DNA of 38,388 nt from Deltaproteobacteria bacterium (GTDB lineage Bacteria > Myxococcota_A > Polyangia > DRWM01 > JAAZOP01): assembly GCA_016218815.1 (NCBI GenBank), contig JACRCX010000053.1, positions 1 through 38,388 on the forward strand, given 5' to 3'. A program made the position numbers and the translations under genes. Every line of letters begins with the position of its first letter. Position 1 is the stretch's first letter. This document shows positions 12,770 through 23,315 of this stretch, piece after piece. Under the pieces are notes generated by a model. The model did not search any database. It was not told where the DNA came from and saw only the letters and a list, made by a program, of their open reading frames with translations.

Positions 12770-15253
12770 TCAGCGCCCTCCTCCCCCCACCTCCACCCCC
12801 CAGATCTCCCGCGCGTACTTCTCGATCGTGACGTCGCTCGAGAACCTGCCCATCCGCACCGCGTTCAGGATCGACATCCGCGTCCACCGCTCGGGATCCC
12901 CCCACACCCTCCCCACCTCCCTCCGGCACTCCCGGTAGCTCGCGAAGTCCGCCAGCAGCAGATACGTGTCTCCCCCCTGCAGCAGCGAATCCACGATCGG
13001 CCGGAACCGATCGGGCTCCTCCGGGCTCAGCTCTCCCCCCGCGATCGACTCCAACGCCTCCCGCAACGATACGTCGTCCTTCGCGTAGGCCCACGGATCG
13101 TACCCCCTCGCCCGCACCTCCCTCACTCCCGGCTCGTCCAGCCCGAAGAGGAAGAAGTTCTCCGCCCCCACCGCCTCCCGGATCTCCACGTTCGCTCCGT
13201 CCAGCGTGCCGATCGTCAGCGCGCCGTTCAGCGCGAACTTCATGTTCCCCGTGCCCGACGCCTCCAAGCCCGCCGTCGAGATCTGCTCCGACAGGTCCGC
13301 CGCCGGCATCAGCAGCTCCGCCAGCGACACCCCGTAGTTGGGCACGAACACGACCCGCAGGAACCGGCTCGCCTCCGGATCGCCGTTGACGGCCTGCGCC
13401 ACCGCGCCGATCAACCGGATGATCCGCTTCGCCATCTCGTAGCCCGGCGCCGCCTTGCCGCCAAAGAGCACCGTCCGCGGCGTGCGGTCGCACGGCCGCC
13501 CCCGCCGCAAGTCGAGGAGCTGCGCGTAGACCTCGAGGATGTTCAGGAGCTGACGCTTGTACTCGTGCAGGCGCTTGACCTGTACGTCGAACATCGAGGC
13601 CGGATCGACCTCGACCCCCGGTTCGCGCGCGAGCCTCCGGCACAGGCGCAGCTTGTTCTGCCGCTTCGCCTCGCGCCACGCCTCCCGGAACGCCGCGTCC
13701 TCGACCAGCGGCTCGAGCTGCCGCAACTGCTCCAGGTCCGTGATCCAGCCGTCGCCGATCTTCGAGGAGATCAGGCGCGACAACGACGGGTTGCAGCCGA
13801 GCAGCCACCGCCGCGGCGTGATGCCGTTGGTCTTGTTGTTGAACTTCTGCGGCCACAACGCCACGAAGTCCGGGAAGAGCTGCTCCCGCACCAGCTTGCT
13901 GTGCAGCTCCGACACGCCGTTCACCGAGAAGCTCCCCGCGATCGCCACGTTCGCCATCCGCATCCGCCGCTCCGGCCCCTCGGCCACCAGCGACATCCGC
14001 CGCACCCGCTCCTCGTCCCCGGGCCATCGCCGCCGCACTTCTCCCAGCAGGCGCTCGTTGATCTCGTACAGGATCTGCAGGTGGCGCGGCAGGACCTGCT
14101 CCAGGAGCGACACCGGCCACTGCTCCAGCGCCTCGGGCAGCACCGTGTGGTTCGTGTAGGCGAAGCACCGCGACGAGATGGCCCACGCCTCGTCCCACTC
14201 CATCCCCCGCTCGTCCATCAGCAGGCGCATCAGCTCCGGCACCGCCAGCGCCGGGTGCGTGTCGTTGAGCTGGAACACGGCCTTCTCGTGCAGGTTGGCC
14301 AGCGTCTTGTGCCGCACCATGTGCCGCCGCATCGCATCCTGCAGCGTCGCCGAGACGAAGAAATGCTCCTGCTTGAGCCGCAGCTCGCGCCCCTGGCTGA
14401 CCTGGTCGTTCGGGTACAGCACCCGCGAGATGTTCTCCGTCGCGTTCTTGTCGTGCACCGCCTCGATGTAGTCCCCACGGTTGAAGTTGTGGAAGTCGAA
14501 CTCGCGCGACGCCTTCGCCGACCACAGGCGCAGCGTGTTCACCACCCCGTTGCGGAACCCGGGCACCGGCACGTCGTACGCCATCGCCATCACGACCTGC
14601 GTGTCGACCCAGTCGAACACCGTCCTGCCACGCTCGTCCTGCCGCATCTGCACGCGCCCGTGGAACCGCACCGGGAACAGCCGCTCGGGAAACGGCATCT
14701 CCCACGGGTTGCCGTAGCGCAGCCAGTTGTCCGGTCCCTCGACCTGCGCCCCGTCCACGATCGACTGCCGGAACACTCCGTACTCGTAGCGGATGCCGCA
14801 GCCCATCGCGGGAATCCCCAGCGTCGCCATCGAGTCCAGGAAGCACGCCGCCAGGCGCCCCAGCCCGCCGTTGCCCAGCGCCGCGTCCCACTCCGACTCC
14901 AGGACGTCTTCCAGATCGATCCCCATCTCCTCCAGCGCCGCCCGCGTCTCCCCCAGGAGCCCCAGGTTCACCAGCCCGTCGCGCAGCAGGCGCCCCATCA
15001 GGAACTCCAGCGACAGGTAGTACACCCGCTTCACCTCGGGCCCCCGGTTCCGCTGCGTCGTCTTGTTCCAGCGATCCATCAGCCGGTCGCGCACCGCCCG
15101 CGACAGCGCCTGGAGGAAGTCGAGCCGCGAAACCGAGTACTGGTCCTTCCCCTGCGTGTACTCGACGTGCGAGGCGAGCGACTGCTTGATCGCCTCGCGG
15201 TCCATCCCCAGATCGCGCTCCGTCAGGAAGCCCCACGTGTTCCTGCGCTCCAC
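12770..15253 (-). CDS. glgP: Glycogen (alpha-glucan) phosphorylase
   Basis: An 827-residue GT35 phosphorylase that releases glucose-1-phosphate from glycogen or maltodextrin. The motif EASGTGNMKFALNGALTIG places the pyridoxal-phosphate lysine at about residue 672. KRVYYLSLEFLMGR near residue 85, NGGLGRLAACFLDSMA and VKRLHEYKRQLLN are further family signatures, and the length is typical. The first codon is GTG at 15251-15253, preceded by purine-rich sequence; a shorter start at the nearby ATG of MDREAIK is also possible. It is divergent from the FGGY kinase (62 bases apart) and converges with the Cys-rich lipoprotein. There is no glycogen operon around it, so regulation is probably individual. 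Confidence 0.97.
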   Translation of the reverse strand: MERRNTWGFLTERDLGMDREAIKQSLASHVEYTQGKDQYSVSRLDFLQALSRAVRDRLMDRWNKTTQRNRGPEVKRVYYLSLEFLMGRLLRDGLVNLGLLGETRAALEEMGIDLEDVLESEWDAALGNGGLGRLAACFLDSMATLGIPAMGCGIRYEYGVFRQSIVDGAQVEGPDNWLRYGNPWEMPFPERLFPVRFHGRVQMRQDERGRTVFDWVDTQVVMAMAYDVPVPGFRNGVVNTLRLWSAKASREFDFHNFNRGDYIEAVHDKNATENISRVLYPNDQVSQGRELRLKQEHFFVSATLQDAMRRHMVRHKTLANLHEKAVFQLNDTHPALAVPELMRLLMDERGMEWDEAWAISSRCFAYTNHTVLPEALEQWPVSLLEQVLPRHLQILYEINERLLGEVRRRWPGDEERVRRMSLVAEGPERRMRMANVAIAGSFSVNGVSELHSKLVREQLFPDFVALWPQKFNNKTNGITPRRWLLGCNPSLSRLISSKIGDGWITDLEQLRQLEPLVEDAAFREAWREAKRQNKLRLCRRLAREPGVEVDPASMFDVQVKRLHEYKRQLLNILEVYAQLLDLRRGRPCDRTPRTVLFGGKAAPGYEMAKRIIRLIGAVAQAVNGDPEASRFLRVVFVPNYGVSLAELLMPAADLSEQISTAGLEASGTGNMKFALNGALTIGTLDGANVEIREAVGAENFFLFGLDEPGVREVRARGYDPWAYAKDDVSLREALESIAGGELSPEEPDRFRPIVDSLLQGGDTYLLLADFASYRECRREVGRVWGDPERWTRMSILNAVRMGRFSSDVTIEKYAREIWGVEVGGGGR

Positions 15254-15315
15254 TCCCGTTTCCCTTCTGCCCCCCCTGGTCCCCGGACGCGGAACACACT
15301 ATCATCGACCGCACC

Positions 15316-16790
15316 ATGGGGGTGGTGCTCTCGCTCGATCTCGGCACGACGACGTTCAAGGCCGCCCTGTGCGACGACGCGGGCCGCCTGCTCGCCCGCA
15401 CCTCGCTCCCCGCCGACTCCGGCCTCGAGTTCGACGCCGGCGTCGCCCGCGACCGGGCCCTGCGCGTCGTCTCCGACCTCGTGCGCACCGGCGGCGTCCC
15501 GCCCCGGGAGATTCTCGCGCTCGCCATCGCGAGCCAGCGCGCCACCGTGGTTCCCGTCGGCGCCGACGGCGAGGCGTCCGCACCCGCGATCTCCTGGCAG
15601 GACTCCCGCACCGGGGTCGCCGCCGCCGAGCTGGCCGCCGCGGTCGGGGCCGAGCGCTACCGCCGCGTCACCGGCCTGCCGCCGTCGTTCCTCTGGTCCG
15701 TGTCCAAGATCCTCCGCCTCCGGCGCGAGCGCCCGGACGCGTTCGCGCGCACCCGGCGCTTCGTCCTCCTGCACGACTGGGTGCTGCGCGCGCTGGGCGC
15801 CGACGACTTCGTCACCGACGCCGCCAACGCCTCGCTCACCGGCCTGCTCGACGCCGCGCGCGCGAATTGGAGCGACGAGATCCTCGAGGCGTCGCGGCTC
15901 ACCCGCGACCTGCTTCCCCGCGTGGTTCCCTCGGGAACCCGGGTCGGCGGCCTCTCCCCGACGGCCGCGCTCGCGACCGGCCTCCCGGCCGGCACGCCGC
16001 TGGTCGCGGGCGGCGGCGACCAGCAGTGCGCCGCCCTGGGCCTCGGCGTCGTCGATCCCGGCCGGGCCGCCCTGTGCCTGGGCACCGCGGCCGTCGTGAG
16101 CTGCCCGGTGGACCGCCCCCCGGACGCCCCGCGCGGTCGCTTCTTCTGCACCGTCCACGTCGCGCCCCGCCGCTGGGTGCTGGAAGGGATCCACAACGCC
16201 TTCGGCGCCAGCCTCCGGTGGGCCGCCGCGGCGCTCGGCCTTCCCGGCGTCGATGCGCTCGAGGAGCTGGCGGCGGCCGGCGCCAGCGGCGGCGTCCGGT
16301 TCGTTCCGCACCTGGCCGGGGCCGGCTCGCCCGACATGGAGTCCGCCGCACGCGGCGCCTTCGTCGGCCTGTCCCTGGAGCACGACCGCCCGGCGTTGGC
16401 CCGCGCCGTGTTCGAAGGCGTCGCGCTCGAAACCCGCCGCATCCTGGAGTCGCTCGCCGCCGATGTCCAGATCGACCGGCTGGTCGTCTCGGGCGGCGCC
16501 AGCCGCGGAACCCTGCTGGTCCGCCTGCTGGCCGATCTCACCGGACGCACGCTGGAGCTCTGCGACGAGCCCGACGTTACCCTGGTCGGCGCCGCGCTCC
16601 TGGCCTGGACCGGCCTCGGGCGCTTCGGCGACTCCCGGGAAGCGGCGCTCGCCCGGACCGCGACCGCGGGCGCGACCGTCGCGCCCGCGATGGCCGCCGG
16701 CGAGCGGGATCGCATCTACGACGACTATGCCGGACGCGTCCGCGGCCTCCTGGCCGGCGGCGCGGGCGCCGGAGAGGGGGGTGGATCGTC

Positions 16791-16794
<4 letters not shown>
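15316..16794 (+). CDS. FGGY-family carbohydrate kinase (xylulokinase-like)
   Basis: A 492-residue sugar kinase of the actin-like ATPase fold. The phosphate-1 loop is LDLGTTTFKAAL (residues 7-18). SQRATVVPV and SWQDSRTG match the substrate-side motifs. LVAGGGDQQCAALG carries the expected catalytic Asp, and VVSGGASRGTLLVRLLADL is the adenosine motif. The family phosphorylates pentoses, glycerol and related polyols; xylulokinase-like enzymes are closest by eye, but the substrate cannot be fixed from sequence, and no pentose isomerase is nearby. Its stop codon overlaps the start of the hybrid histidine kinase (ATGA at 16791-16794), an unusual coupling that may link sugar metabolism to that sensor. 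Confidence 0.9.
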
Positions 16795-18719
<1,925 letters not shown>

Positions 18720-18743
18720 GCACGACAGCCGGGCAGGCCGTAA

Positions 18744-18811
18744 CCGAACCGCGCCCTTCAGGGCGCGGCTCTGCCCGCAAGGCCGGCCGCGGGCTGAAGC
18801 CCGCGGTTCGG
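18744..18811. repeat. REP-like palindrome pair enclosed by a 10-bp inverted repeat
   Basis: The ends CCGAACCGCG (18744-18753) and CGCGGTTCGG (18802-18811) are exact inverted repeats. Inside are two hairpins, GCGCCC-TTCA-GGGCGC (18751-18766) and CCGCGGGC-TGAA-GCCCGCGG (18787-18806), whose loops are complementary to each other, so the second resembles an inverted copy of the first. It follows the histidine kinase stop by 25 bases and could also end transcription, although no T-run is present. Confidence 0.75.
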
Positions 18812-18893
18812 ATCCCGGAGCTCACGCGCCCGTCGCATCACGGAAGCCCTTCGGCTGGTTGACACTTTCATCCTCGGGCGGTACCCGTGCCGA

Positions 18894-19781
18894 ATGACGC
18901 GCGCCTACAAGGTTGATGCGAAACTGTGCCGCGGCGACGGCCTCTGCGTCGCCGTCTGTCCCAAGAAGGTGCTCGAGATCGCCGATGGGAAGGCCCGCGC
19001 CGTCGAGCGCCGCGTGCGGCACTGCCTCCTGTGCGGACAGTGCATGGCCGTGTGCATCCACGACGCGATCGAGGTCGAAGGCCTGTCGCGCGCCGACTTC
19101 CCACTCCTGCGCCGCCACACCTTCACCGCCGAGGATTTCGAGACGTTCCTGGCCGAACGACGCTCGGTCCGCACGTTCAAGGACCAGCCCGTCCCCCGCG
19201 AGCTGCTCGACCGCATTGCCCGTGCCGCCTCCCTCGCCCCGATGGGCTTCCCCCCGCACACGACCTCGGTCCTGGTCCTCGACCGGCGCGAGGACCTCGA
19301 TCGGCTCGCCGCCGACCTGCGCAAAGGCTACGGGAAGCTGCTCGAGATGGTTCGCAACCCGTTCCTGCGCCTGATCATCCGCCTCAAGCGCGGCGCCGAG
19401 ACGATGCATGCCATGCGCACGCACGTCCTCCGGATCGTAGAGGAGGACAACGAGCGGTTTCGCGAGCGCGGCGAGGACGGGTACCTCTACGGCGCGCCCG
19501 CACTGCTGCTGTTCCACGCCAACCGCTGGAGCGTCGCGTACCAGGAGAGCGCGATGCTCGTCGCCGCCTACGCCATGCTCGAGGCCCAGGCCCTCGGCCT
19601 GGGCACGACCGTCCTCAGCATCGTCCCCCCCCTGATCAACAACATGCCCGGCATGCGCGAGCCCTACGGCCTGGGCCAGGACGACTTCGTCGTGGTCGGC
19701 CTCATCGTCGGCTATCCCCAGTACAAGTACCACCGCTCCATCGAACGTAAGCTCGCTGCCGTCCGCTACCTCCGCCCCTGA
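18894..19781 (+). CDS. Ferredoxin-nitroreductase fusion protein
   Basis: A 295-residue fusion. The first 60 residues form a two-cluster ferredoxin domain. The second cluster is canonical, CLLCGQCMAVC (Cys44, 47, 50, 54). In the first, LCRGDGLCVAVCP, an Asp (Asp15) replaces the second cysteine (Cys12, 18, 22 remain). From about residue 68 the protein is an FMN-dependent nitroreductase-fold domain (ERRSVRTFKDQPVPRELLD at 78-96; SLAPMGFPPHTTS; GLGTTVLSI). Electrons probably pass from the clusters to FMN, with ferredoxin or another cytosolic donor instead of NAD(P)H; the substrate is unknown. The gene stands alone, 82 bases after the REP-like element. Confidence 0.92.
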   Translation: MTRAYKVDAKLCRGDGLCVAVCPKKVLEIADGKARAVERRVRHCLLCGQCMAVCIHDAIEVEGLSRADFPLLRRHTFTAEDFETFLAERRSVRTFKDQPVPRELLDRIARAASLAPMGFPPHTTSVLVLDRREDLDRLAADLRKGYGKLLEMVRNPFLRLIIRLKRGAETMHAMRTHVLRIVEEDNERFRERGEDGYLYGAPALLLFHANRWSVAYQESAMLVAAYAMLEAQALGLGTTVLSIVPPLINNMPGMREPYGLGQDDFVVVGLIVGYPQYKYHRSIERKLAAVRYLRP

Positions 19782-19790
19782 CTCACGGTC

Positions 19791-19840
19791 CCCTTTGCGT
19801 GCTTGGCGACCCTTTGCGCTCTTTGCGCGAAGTCCGGAAT
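19791..19840. repeat. TTTGCG-type dispersed repeat, intergenic copy
   Basis: Units CCCTTTGCGTG and CCCTTTGCGCT, then CTTTGCGCGAAGTCCGGAAT. The last 20 or so bases match the end of the copy inside the SLOG gene at 5709-5730 in the same orientation. It lies between the nitroreductase stop and the next lipoprotein, so the lipoprotein frame can be extended upstream through it only artificially. Confidence 0.75.
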
Positions 19841-19889
19841 CCCGACCCGGGATTGCACGCCGGCCCGTCACACCGTATCGTGGTCGTCG

Positions 19890-20741
19890 ATGCGCGGTTC
19901 CTTCCGCCGGTACGGCCCGCTGCCGGCCGCGATGCTCGCTGGCTGCCTGGGCTGCATGCTCCAGTCCGGCGGCCAGTGGACTCCGGACGAAGGCCAACCC
20001 GATTCGACCGGCGACGGCAGCGGAGGGTGGGACGGCGACGTGGGCGACGGTCCCCGCGACGATGCGCGCGAGGATGCCCCCCGCGACGACGCCTCGCCCG
20101 CGGACTCCACCGTCGAGGACGGCGCGCCCGACGACGCTCCCCCGGACGCCGACGCCGATGGCGACGACGCGCCGGCCGGCGACGCGATCGAGGACGACGC
20201 GCCCGACGACGCTCCCGGCGACGTCCCCTGCCCGCCCGGCGTGCCTGAGGCGTGCAACGGCCTCGACGACGACTGCAACGGCTCGGTGGACGACGGCCTG
20301 GAGTGCGCGCTGGGCACGGTCGCCCCCTGCGGCCCGTGCGCCCTCGGCCGACGCACGTGCACCTCGACCTGCACGTGGTCCGACTGCGCGGTCCCCTCGG
20401 ATGCCTGCAGCCCGGGCACGATCGACGCCTGCACCCCGCCCGCCTGCGCCGTGGGGCACCACACCTGCCAGCCGGCCTGCACGTGGGGCGCCTGCGTCGC
20501 GGATCACTCGGACTGCACCCCCGGCGCGTCCCGCGGATGCTCGCTCGATCGCTGCGGCAGCGGCACCCAGGCGTGCCGCCCCGATTGCACCTGGGGCGGC
20601 TGCGACGGCACCTGCAGCGGCGGCCGGACCTGCTGCCCGGGCGACGGCTGCTTCGACCTCGGCTGGACCGACCAGCACTGCGGCGACTGCGCCACGAGCT
20701 GCGGCTTCCTCTCCATCTGCTGGGACGGCGACTGCACATAG
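19890..20741 (+). CDS. Cys-rich lipoprotein with MopE-type metal-binding motif
   Basis: A 283-residue lipoprotein (lipobox LAGC or LGC within MLAGCLGCM). A long acidic linker of Asp/Ala/Pro runs to about residue 115. Then comes EACNGLDDDCNGSVDDG, the short Asp/Asn/Cys signature shared with the MopE copper-binding protein family and frequent in myxobacterial surface proteins. The rest is a Cys-rich tail of short repeats (CTSTCTWSDC, CQPACTWGAC, CRPDCTWGGC), finishing with a patterned CTCC-like block ending in a Cys. The ATG at 19890 was chosen because the signal peptide starts there; frames further upstream run into the dispersed repeat. It is probably a surface-exposed, disulfide-rich, metal-binding protein. 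The function is unknown. Confidence 0.8.
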   Translation: MRGSFRRYGPLPAAMLAGCLGCMLQSGGQWTPDEGQPDSTGDGSGGWDGDVGDGPRDDAREDAPRDDASPADSTVEDGAPDDAPPDADADGDDAPAGDAIEDDAPDDAPGDVPCPPGVPEACNGLDDDCNGSVDDGLECALGTVAPCGPCALGRRTCTSTCTWSDCAVPSDACSPGTIDACTPPACAVGHHTCQPACTWGACVADHSDCTPGASRGCSLDRCGSGTQACRPDCTWGGCDGTCSGGRTCCPGDGCFDLGWTDQHCGDCATSCGFLSICWDGDCT

Positions 20742-20895
20742 CGCGCCGCCCGGCTCGCCTACCGCGACCGCTCGACCGCTCGCCCACGCCCGACCGCTCG
20801 CCCGCGCCGGTCTGTGCACTTCCGCTCGCTGCCGCCCGTTTGACCGCCGGCCGCCGCGAAGGCAAGCTCCGAACCGCGAAACACGGAGGTCAACC

Positions 20896-23128
20896 ATGCG
20901 ATTCGCACTCGTGGGTCCGACGAACGAAGAGAACCTCGCCCTCGGATACCTGACCGCGGCCCTGCGTCGGGCGGGCCACCAGGCGCTCGCCGTCGCCTTC
21001 GACGGCACCGGCGACACCGGCGGCGCGACGCGACGGACACTGGATTCCCAACCCGACGCCGTCGGTCTCTCGCTCGCCTTCCAGGCCGGCGCGTCCGGGT
21101 TTCTCGACCTCGCCGCGGCCCTGCGCACGCACGGCTTCGCCGGACACCTCGTTGCCGGCGGCCAGTTCGCCTCGCTCGCCGCCGAGGTTCTGCTGCAGGA
21201 ATCGCCGGCGCGAGCGCTCCCCGCGAAGCGTGGCGCGCGAGATGGCGCTCCTGTGGCGCGAGCGCGGCACCCGTCTCTTCGTGTTCCAGGACGACGACTT
21301 CCTCGGCGACGGACGCGCCGCCAACCTCGAGCGCCTCGCGAGCCTGGAAACGGCGTTCGCGGACGAAGGGTTGCCGCCTGTCGCGCTGGCGATCAAGGCG
21401 CGCCCCGACAGCATCGATGCCGACGTCGTGGCCGGCCTCCGCCGCCTCGGCCTCGCCCAGGTCTTCCTCGGCGTCGAGACCGCCTCCGCCCGCGGCCTGA
21501 ACGCGCTCGCCCGCGCCGTCACCCCCGACAAGGTCCGCCGGGCCCTCGAAACCCTCCACGCCGCCGACATCTTCGTCGCCTCCAACCTCATGCTCTGGCA
21601 TCCCGACGGCACTTTCGACGACCTGCACGAAAACCTCGACCTTCTCGCCTCGTTTCCCGACCAGCTCTTCAACCTCGGACGTACCGAGCCGTACGAAGGC
21701 GCGCCCCTCACGGCACGCCTGGCCCGCGAGGGCCGACTGCGCGGCGACTGGCGCAACCGCGACTACCGCGTCGAGGACCCGGACGCCCGCCTCGCGCTGG
21801 AGCTGTTCGCCGCCACCCTGGCCGCACGGTGCCGCTCCGACGGCTCCATCCCGCTCGCCCAACGCGCCGGAACCGCCGCCGCCGCCGCGTCGCGCCTCCT
21901 CGACCCGTCGCAGGTCGCACCCCTGGCCCGGCGGACGCGCGCGGCGGTCGGCCGCCTCGCCGCCTCCAACCGCGGCATCCTGGCCACGATCGTCGAACTC
22001 GCCGCTTCCGGACGGACCGCGCGCGCGGACGCCGTCGGACGGCTCCGGTCCGAGCTGGCGGTTGCGGACGCGACGCTCTCGTCCGAGCTTCGTGGGCTGC
22101 TGGTCCGCCTCGAGGCTCTCGTCGTCTCGAACGGCCGGCGAGCCGTACGGCGGTCCCCGTGGCGTTCCCCCGCGCGACTCGCCGCCGTCGCCGCCGCCGG
22201 CGCCCTCGCCTGCTCGCAGCCGCAGGCCCCGGTGTCCCGTCCGGGCGAGCCCGAGGCGGGAACGAGCCGCCCCGACGTCTCGGGACCCGAAGTGGAGACG
22301 CTCGCCGGCCTCGACGTGGAGCTCAATACCGACCAGCGGTTCATTCCCGGCGGCCCGTGCTCCCCCCCCACGTTCCTCCCCTCGGCGGTCGCCGCCACGA
22401 TCGCCGCGGACCCGGCCGCCGGGAGGATCGAGGCGATCGACGTGCGCGGCGGAGCGCTCGAACGCGCCCTCGTCGCGCCCGACGGCTCGCGCGCCGTGGC
22501 GAGCCTCGTGGCCGGCACGGAGACGGGCGAGGGGGAGCTGTTGGTCCAGATCCGGCGCACCGACGGCACCGCCGCCGTCCTGGCGCGAACGTTCTTCTGG
22601 GCCGGCGGATACGCGTTCGCCACCGACGACGAGCGGCAGCAGTTCCTCAATCCGCCTCCCCCGCCGTACCACGGCTTCATGGGCTGCGATCCGCCCGGGC
22701 CGATGCCGGTGATGCCGTTCACCCCGACCGAGTTCTTCGCCGAGGACGGCCGCGTGTCCTTCGCCATGCGCTACGGACGCCCCGTCGGCTGGGCCTTCGA
22801 TCTGGGGTTCGCGGCGGGCGTGGCAGGGAACGAGGGGGCGACCGTCGAGCCGCTCCCGGCGATTTGCGAGTTCGGACGGCTCGACGTCGGCGTCCCCGTG
22901 GAGCGCGAATCGATGCCGCCGGGGTGGTTCGCCTGCGCGTTCTCGCCCTACAACGCGGAGGGTGTCACCTACCTGCGAGAGGGCTCGTTCGCCTGCACCG
23001 TCTCCTTCCGCCTGCGCTCCGGCGACGGCGACGAGGAAACCGTCTCCGGCAACCTGCCCGTCCACGTCGCCCCCGACGGCACCGTCACCCTCGGCGACCT
23101 CCCCCCCGACGCTCTCCCCACGGACTGA
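20896..23128 (+). pseudogene. B12-binding radical SAM protein, broken by internal deletion and frameshift, with fused C-terminal domain
   Basis: The start is well supported (GGAGGT at 20885-20890). The first ~100 residues (MRFALVGPTNEENLALGYL ... HLVAGGQFASLAAEVLLQE) are a cobalamin-binding-type domain. At about 21200-21212 the frame shifts by one and the sequence resumes as RSPRSVAREMALLW, then LFVFQDDDFLGDG, a segment that normally follows the radical SAM cluster. The stretch in between, with the CxxxCxxC motif, is absent in either frame. The second frame then runs to 23128 through a helical C-terminal part and, near 22170, a hydrophobic stretch ending in Cys (AAAGALACSQ), plus about 300 residues of an unrecognised domain, with no start codon near the join. 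It is either a pseudogene or an assembly deletion. Confidence 0.75.
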
Positions 23129-23146
23129 CCCGCGACCCTCCTGCGG

Positions 23147-23315
23147 GGAGGGCTGGAGAGGGGCCGCACCGCCCAGACGTGGCGGCATCGCTGGGACAGC
23201 TTCTGCCTCGTGACGCCGAACGGGATCGTACGGCCCCCCGGAAGGCCGTACGACGGGACCGACCCCGGTGGTTTCATGGTGCGCGACGAGATCGTCGCCT
23301 TCCTGAGATCGGGAT
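23147..23315 (+). pseudogene. Remnant of a flavin-dependent monooxygenase/oxidoreductase
   Basis: The frame from 23147 reads [19 protein letters not shown], then [15 protein letters not shown] and [15 protein letters not shown]. This matches the segment that follows the first FAD motif in CzcO-type flavoprotein monooxygenases. The upstream FAD-binding glycine motif and everything downstream are missing, so it is a ~55-residue fragment. It abuts the 3' end of the TPR-ATPase gene. Confidence 0.7.

Noticed and set aside
20764..20806. GACCGCTCG units as a regulatory direct repeat
   Set aside because: Only three short imperfect copies in a low-complexity stretch; nothing links them to the genes.
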